Shown here: positions 57,791 through 64,000 of the stretch, piece after piece | Numbering within the stretch: the stretch's first letter is position 1 | How the letters are laid out: every line of letters starts with the position of its first letter | From: Anthostomella pinea | Lineage: Eukaryota; Ascomycota; Sordariomycetes; Xylariales; Xylariaceae | Length of the DNA: 64,000 nt | Direction of reading: 5' to 3' | NCBI GenBank assembly: GCA_963556695.1 | Contig: CAUWAG010000003.1 | Coordinates: 2,480,001-2,544,000, forward strand | The notes under the pieces: model-generated | The model's input: only the letters and a program-made list of their open reading frames with translations | Databases searched by the model: none | What the model was told of the DNA's origin: nothing | Position numbers and translations under genes: made by a program

Positions 57791-60700
57791 ATGAACTTCG
57801 CCATCGAGGCTCCCGGCGCTGCCAGCCCTCTCAGTCGCGTCGAGCTGTGTCGCGCCCTGCAGTCCGCCTCCTCGCATGACAATAGCAAGCGTCAGGCGGC
57901 CGGCCAGCAGCTCTCGTCGTGGGAAGCAGACCCCGACTATTACCCAGCCCTACAGGTATGCCACTACCACTGCTACTGCCACTGCTACTGCTACTGCCGC
58001 TACCACTCCTTCTGACATGTCTGGTATCCGCCGCCATAGACCATCTTTCTGGACAATACATTGCCGAGAGAAATACGCCTTCTCGCCATAATCCAGCTGA
58101 AGAATGGCATCGACCGCTTCTGGCGACACCACACCCTCAAGAATGCGATCCAGCCCGCCGAGAAGCACATTATACGGTCGAACCTGTTCCAAGGCACCGT
58201 CGGAGAGAAGGACAAACAACTGGCACTGCACAATGCCCTGGTCGTAGCGAAGATCGTCCGTATCGACTTCCCGCAGGAGTGGTCTAGTTCGCTATCGGAT
58301 GTCATCGGCCTGCTCAGAACAACTAAGGACGGCGACCAGCAGCACCTAGCCGGCGGACTCCTGATTCTTCTGCGCATAGTCAAGGAACTCGGCACTGCAC
58401 GTCTGCGCAAGTCGCAAACTGCATTACAGACTGTCACACCCGAACTCGTCTACATCCTCGCTGAAATCTACGATGCCAAAACGACTGCCTGGATATCATT
58501 TTTGACCAACCATCAAGGGGAAGCAGACGATGCCAACCTGGCCATGGATAACAGCCTCGTAGCCCTCAAGATTCTTCGCCGGCTCCTACTGGTAGGATTC
58601 GAGTGTCCTCACAGAGACAAGACGGTCCAACAAGTCTGGACCTTCTCACAGACACACTTTGCGCAGTTCCTTGGTTTCATAAGTCAGGATTCCTCTATTT
58701 CAGCATCCTACCTCGATATTGTAGGGAAGCATCTCCTACAGTTCACCAAGTTGCACATCGACATGGCTGACACGCATCCTGCGAGTTTTGCCGCTCTTCC
58801 TAACTCACTCGATCTCGCCCGTGCATACTGGGACTTGGTCGCAAATTTCGCCGAGATATATGACAAGTCGGGCGGTATCCGGCAAGGATCAAGTGGTGAA
58901 ACAAAGCCCAAGGTCGAGGGTCCAGTCCAGGAGAGACTTGCCTTGAAAGGCTTGCTATTGATAAGAACTTGCCTAAAGATGGCATACCGCCCAAGACAGT
59001 CAATCAGGTATCGTTCCAAAGTAGACAATCAAGAGAAGCATCAGGCTATTAGCCTGGTCAAGACAGATCTCTTCACGGACGAGCTCGTAATTCAGATGGC
59101 ACGCGTCATTATTACGCATCTTTTCAACTTCCGGAAGGCCGACTTGGATGCTTGGGAAGAGGACCCGCAAGAATGGGAGCAGCAAGAAGAGAGCCAGGGC
59201 AACGCCTACGAGTGGGAGGTTCGACCGTGCGCCCAGAAGCTCTTCCTCGACCTCCTTACATACCATAAGGACCTCCTTCTGCAACCTCTCCTGTCCTACT
59301 TCGCAACGGCTCAGAACCCCCAAGCAGACGTGGTTACTAAGGAGGCAGTATATACCGCCATGGGCTTGGCCGCGCCCATCGTGGAACAAGAATTCGATTT
59401 CGAGGCTGTCCTTGAGTCAACAATTGTCTCCGATGCGCAGCAGACCGTTACTTTGTGTCAGGTCCTCAGAAGACGCATCGCTATTCTGCTTAGCGAGTGG
59501 GCGACCGTCAAGTCGACGGTGGAATTCCGTCAGATGACTTATGAGATCTTCCGACACTTCCTCAACCCCAACGATCCATCCAATGACATTGTCGTCAGAA
59601 TTACTGCTGCGAGACAGTTGAAAGCTGTCGTTGATGAATTCGGCTTCGATGGGGAACAATTTCTCCCGTTCGCCCCCGACATACTGACGGAGCTCATCAG
59701 TTTATTGAAGATGGTAGAAGTTGACGAGACCAAGTTGGCGATTCTAGAGACTACGAGAAGTCTCATCCAACGCATGGAAACCCATGTGTCTCAATTTGGT
59801 GACTTGGTAATGAGCGCTTTGCCTGCCATTTGGGAGTCGGCGGGCGAATTGGGCGTCATGATGAAACAAGCGGTCCTGACAATCATGCAGACATTGGTCA
59901 TGTCGATGAAAGAGGATTCTCAACGGTATCACAACGTGATGCTACCTCTGATCAATGAGGCAACTCAGAAGGACACCGAACTGTACCTATACCTCGTAGA
60001 GGAAGCACTGGACTTATGGACGAACATCCTAATGCAGTGCCCTCCCCCGTTGTCTCTAGAGTTGCTTACCCTTGCCGAGACCGCCATTACGGAGCTCTCC
60101 GAACAAAACGAACATGCCTTCGCGTACATGTCCATCGTGGGCTCCTACATAACTTTGGCACCCGGTGCGGTTCTCGAAGATCGACTGAGACGCCCCATTA
60201 TCACTGCTCTCGCTGCGACCATGAGCTCTCGGAATCGCGACCATGTTGGCGTGGCAACGAAATACATCGAGGTATTCATTCGCTTGTCGCACGACCTTGG
60301 TGGCATGCCTGGTCTGCACCTGGTAGTTCGGGACATGATGGAAACCGGCTTTCTGACTAGGATCTTCGAGGGCATACATGATGCTTACGAGGCTCATCAG
60401 ACGACAGGACCTAAGAAGAAGCACAGTCTTGTGGGTCCACTCAGCTTGACAGACTATTTCGCAATCCTTTCTCGCATTGCGATCCTTGACCCTTCAGCCT
60501 TTGTCGAGGTGCTTGCATCATTGGGTCCAATAGAAGCCGTCTGGAATTGGCTCAGCGCGGAGTGGTTCGCGAGCTTCGACAGCCTATGTGATTTGAACCG
60601 GCAAAAGCTGAACCTACTCGCCCTCACACGCCTTCTCGAGCTGCCCCCACCACTGCAACATCTTGTTCTGTCAAAACTACAAGACTTTTTCTCGATGTGG

Positions 60701-61039
60701 ACGGGCGCTCTGGTTCAGATCCTGAACGACGATGACGATCCCGGCAATGACATGCTGGTCAACCAGCCGGTAGAAACTAGCGAGTGGGACACACCCAAAG
60801 ACGTGAGGGATCGCGCTGTATGGGCATCAGATCCGGTCAAGACCGTTCAATCACTTCTCTTTGTAAAAGAGAGACTGAACAGTCTGGTGCAGAGTGTTGG
60901 CGGCGAGCGTGCGTTTCAGGAGAACTGGGCTGTCAACGTCGACAAGGAGATACTAACTGGCTTCCAAGCGCTGGGTCAACGACGTTCCGCCGAGGAGCGC
61001 CATAAGCCCTGGGCCGAAATAGCCGAAATAAAACCATAG
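57791..61039 (+). CDS. KAP120: Importin-beta family nuclear transport receptor (KAP120/importin-11 type)
   Basis: Exon 1 is 57791-57955, intron 57956-58039 (CAG|gtatgc ... ccatag|ACC), exon 2 58040-61039, giving 1054 aa, close to yeast Kap120 at about 1030. The importin-beta N-terminal domain lies at residues about 30-85 (QLSSWEADPDYYPAL joined to TIFLDNTLPREIRLLAIIQL and KNGIDRFWR). HEAT-type helical repeats continue to the C terminus, with an acidic patch (NDDDDPGNDM) near the end. Kap120-type receptors carry cargo through nuclear pores with Ran-GTP, including ribosome-biogenesis cargo in yeast; the cargo here is unknown. The small intron contains a degenerate cactgctactgc repeat. The start was chosen as the ATG that gives the domain its complete N terminus. 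Confidence 0.92.
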
Positions 61040-62502
61040 GGGCGGTTTGATGAGGTGTCGCGGATTGAAGAACTCAGCGAATGACTGCGCGCGCGTCTTC
61101 CAGTGCGAGTTTGACGGCAGTTACCGATCAAATTAGTCAACACTCGCACTTGAGGTAAGCCAGGGCGACTTTCTATATTAGCTGGAGGCTACACATCGTA
61201 AGCATTGTGTCGAGCTATCCACTTCATGGATGAAGGTCTGCTATACTTTCCGTGGGTTAGGCGCGGCATGGAGGCTTGTATATTCGCAAGAGATACCACT
61301 TCACCGATGGCCCTGACGGCATTAGGTCCGGGCCATAACATAACAATACTATACTCATCATGAGCTCTGAGTTTTATGTTCGTGTCGTGTTTGATATGGT
61401 CCCTCGCTTTCGGTCTGACCTCTGTGCTATGTGGATGGATGGCTGTTTGTTGTACTGATAGTTTGATGGCGGTGGAGGCGACTGCAGATGTGCTGACAAT
61501 GAAGCATATGGCTTATACGCACTCAGCTCATTCATCTGCGTTCCAGTTGTATCCGCATCTATGTCTGCTTCGGCAGCATTTACTTCTTTGCATGCCTCGA
61601 GACGCCGCTACCTTGATTGTCACACCTTCGATATCTCGTGTTGGGTGGCATTGCTTCTTGCGCGGTCTTGGATGGTCGGGCGTAGCAATGCTTGCCACTC
61701 TCTGGGCTCGGTCTTGAGTGAAGTCTCACCGTTTTATACATGAAGAGAGTTTCGTGTTTATATTGGGTATTGTAGCGTTGTTTGTTCGGGATTAATACGG
61801 CTGTTTGGCCTTGATTGTTCTTAGAAGAGACTGTTGCAGGCGAATACTGCTATGCCGTGCATACCTTGCGTGCGTGGAGGCTGTGGCACTGAAGGTAAGC
61901 TAAACCCTTATATGGTGCCTCGGGCAACCACCCATGCCAGCAACAGAGGATACCTTGAGCTTAGGGACCAAGAGAATCCCTTCTCTGAGAGCAGTGATAG
62001 AGGCTCTACGTTGTTACTCCTGTCCGACAGGCGCGCAGTCTAGCTCATTGATTGAGGAAAGTCGAAAGAGATCATTAAGATAGGCTAAGGTAAGCCCGTC
62101 CGAAAATGGCACCGTATCATAGCGATGCCACGTCGTGTGTGCGACTCGAAATGTCCCAAGAAATACTGTTTTTATTTATTTTCCTTTTCCCGACGCGTTA
62201 GGCACATGTCTGGTAGTTATGCCCTACCACTCTCTCCTCTCCTATCCTCTCCACTCCTCCCCTCACACCTTCTCCATACCTCATCCTCCCCCTATACCGC
62301 CTCAGTCATCCACAACCCAGCAGATTGTTGTCCAGCCTGCCGCCATAAAAGGCTGCGGTCGTCCGGATCCCGCCTACGCGGGGCCAACATCCCCCTTGTC
62401 ATGCGATCCGCACCGGTGGGTGGCTGATTCTCTCTCCGACATCCAACTGTTGCACTGGCCGCACTGATGCGGTTCCGGGGCGGCGGCGGATTGTCTGTCG
62501 CG
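61040..62502. other. Intergenic stretch, no gene recognised
   Basis: 3' side of the importin gene. It holds short frames without domains and a CT-rich patch near 62230-62290. No RNA gene was seen. Confidence 0.5.
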
Positions 62503-62613
62503 CTAATACGGGTCGTATAGCTTGCTGGAGGAATCTCGGCCCGAGGTGTCCTTGTCTCTGCTGGACGAACTCTTCTGGCCGCCGGAGCTGGAGGACTGCT
62601 TGCTGGAAGACAT
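62503..62613 (-). CDS. Tiny Ser-rich protein, 36 aa
   Basis: ATG 62613 to TAG 62503. It reads MSSSKQSSSSGGQKSSSSRD, then KDTSG and ends SSSKLYDPY. The bases before the start (caccaacatcgccATG) and the A/C-rich leader upstream look like a fungal translation start. The peptide is almost entirely Ser, Lys, Gly and Asp, so it is probably disordered, and the reverse strand is also open. I recall similarly Ser-rich short fungal proteins but cannot name a family. It may be the first exon of a longer gene. Confidence 0.4.
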   Translation of the reverse strand: MSSSKQSSSSGGQKSSSSRDKDTSGRDSSSKLYDPY

Positions 62614-63745
62614 GGCGATGTTGGTGGCTTTTGGTGTTGTGGATGGGGTTTTGTGGTTTTGTGGTTTGGTATTTGTGGTGGTGGCGGTGGTGGTCTTGGG
62701 AGTGCTGGGGTCCGTTGAAGTATCGGAACGCGTTGGGTTATCGCAAGATGCTGTTGTTAGTGGTAGATTTTGGGGTTGTTGGTTTCTGGGGTTCTAAGAG
62801 AAAGGGGAGGATACGAGTCAGACTCTGGGTCTTATTTATAGTTTCGAGGGAGGGTAGAATCACATATTGCCTGATGAATGATGATGGGCAAAAGTTGTTC
62901 ATGAATGACAAGATCGCATGTGTTGGTTAGTTGGTTCGTTGGTTGCAGTCTTTGTTCCCAGCTGGGAGACATAAGTACTGATTGAAGATGCGTCACGGGT
63001 TCATTGACCAATCTACTGGAGGTAAACATCGGCCTGTAAGCTCGATGAACAATGTATTCATGACATTGTCGGTGAGCTGTATCGGGCAAACATGTTTACG
63101 AATGATTCCAACCTCGACTTCTCATTGTCCAAGTTCGTCGAGGCCGAGTAACGATGCGTCACTGTTCAAGTCGTCAAGCAAACATTCATCAGGGCTTGGG
63201 TGACTACGGGAGTAGTGAGTGAATCACCGCATTGAAAAGGCAATGAGATCATCTTGTGCATCTGGCCTTGTCGGGCTCATGGTGAGGAGGAAGAGGTATC
63301 AGTATTCTCTACTCAGCACCGGACGTCATAGGCTACTGACCTGCACAGTCAACGGGCCGGAAGTTACAGCTTCTTGGTGAGAAACAGAACTTACTTGACT
63401 TCATTTGGCAGCAGTTACTCCTTACGTTGTAGTTTCAACAGCGCTTGCTGAGAGAGCCACGTCGGACGAGGTGACTATCAGGTCAGTCGTGAGTGGTGGG
63501 ACATACATTTGTCAACTTAGGAGTGTCCTGATCTAGCGGTCTCTGTTGTGTCGCGTCTTTCTCCTGAATAACGCGATCATCATATTCATCTACCCTCATC
63601 ACGCCCGCGAGCACCAGGCTGCGGCTCGAACCTGCCTGCCTACCTTGCATTGGTAGGTCATAAGTATATCATACACCCATCCCCTCCATCCCTTCACTCT
63701 CCGATGCTCTCGATCGCCTATCCATAACTACAGACACAGGCGCCA
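62614..63745. other. Intergenic stretch, no gene recognised
   Basis: Includes the likely promoter of the tiny Ser-rich ORF, G/T-rich on the + strand at 62640-62790. No domain or RNA gene was seen. Confidence 0.5.
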
Positions 63746-63955
63746 TCACTTGAAAGCCAGCGCAGCCCATCCACCAATCAAGCACAAGCCGCCCAGCGGC
63801 GTGACGGGCCCCAGGAACCGGAAGCGCGCCGGGTCCAGCACCAGCGCGTAGATGCTGCCGCTGAACATGGTCATACCGGCCGTGAGCAGGCCGCCGGCCA
63901 GCGTGTTCTCCGGCGCTGCCTGCGAGGCTATTAGGAGGGCGACAGAGTGGATGAG
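63746..63955 (-). CDS. DUF423/TMEM256-family small membrane protein, 3' exon (partial)
   Basis: Reads LIHSVALLIASQAAP, then AGGLLTAGMTMFSGSIYALV, and ends GPVTPLGGLCLIGGWAALAFK with stop at 63746. This is the conserved C-terminal two-thirds of the DUF423 family (bacterial YgdD, animal TMEM256), small proteins with about four membrane helices and no settled function. Just upstream on the coding strand, gctaat followed by ttcggacag looks like branch site plus acceptor, so I start the exon at 63955. The first exon(s) lie beyond the right edge. The frame also reads open to 63976 without an ATG at the end. Confidence 0.82.
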   Translation of the reverse strand, partial: LIHSVALLIASQAAPENTLAGGLLTAGMTMFSGSIYALVLDPARFRFLGPVTPLGGLCLIGGWAALAFK

Positions 63956-64000
63956 CTGTCCGAACCACATTAGCAAGGCATACCTACCGAGCGGAGGATG

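Overview
The window looks like nuclear DNA of a filamentous ascomycete (Pezizomycotina, probably Sordariomycetes). Genes are interrupted by short introns with GTAAGT/GTACGT donors, CTNAC-type branch sites and YAG acceptors. They stand singly on both strands, and the recognisable proteins are nuclear-encoded eukaryotic ones: TIM10, mitochondrial LysRS, APRT, PEX2, a KAP120-type importin, a Zn2Cys6 regulator and a TMEM256/DUF423 protein. I see no operons, no CRISPR array and no convincing tRNA or rRNA gene. Gene density is low, with about twelve intact or nearly intact genes in 64 kb. All splice joins were read by eye from reading frame, splice signals and family knowledge.

Left part (0-14 kb): a mitochondrial-type adenylate kinase (-), TIM10 (-), and mitochondrial lysyl-tRNA synthetase (+), divergent from TIM10 across about 540 bp. 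Next comes a large TPR/ankyrin/TIR-like protein (-) whose reading frame holds one in-frame stop just before its last domain, then a four-exon F-box-like protein (-). From 14.2 to 25.3 kb I find no gene. The first 3 kb of this gap is strikingly purine-rich on the + strand, carries many splice-donor-like sites on the - strand, and contains a degenerate 93-96 bp tandem repeat.

Middle (25-47 kb): a PH-domain protein with long Lys/Glu-rich and Ala/Pro/Thr-rich tails (+). A 2 kb graveyard at 28.8-30.5 kb follows, with two calnexin fragments, an unidentified coding relic and two F-box-type fragments, one of them a diverged copy of part of the 12-14 kb F-box gene. Beyond it lie about 4.5 kb of unassigned DNA, adenine phosphoribosyltransferase (-), about 5 kb of unassigned DNA, a polytopic membrane protein of unknown role (-), and PEX2 (-).

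Right part (48-64 kb): a decayed FAD-linked oxidase gene (broken donor, 1-nt frameshift, in-frame stop), a small candidate secreted protein (-), two tandem-repeat patches, a decayed short-chain dehydrogenase gene missing its catalytic core, and an apparently intact Zn2Cys6 transcription factor. Two dead oxidoreductases beside a live regulator look like the remains of a small metabolic gene cluster (inference). Then follow the KAP120-like importin (+), a tiny Ser-rich ORF (-) and the 3' end of a DUF423/TMEM256 gene running off the right edge.

The mitochondrial genes (adenylate kinase, TIM10, LysRS) sit together but nothing shows they are co-regulated. The points most worth a second look are the TPR/TIR-like gene with its stop, the mosaic graveyard, the donor-rich repeat block at 14.2-17.2 kb, and the dead-enzyme/live-regulator neighbourhood.
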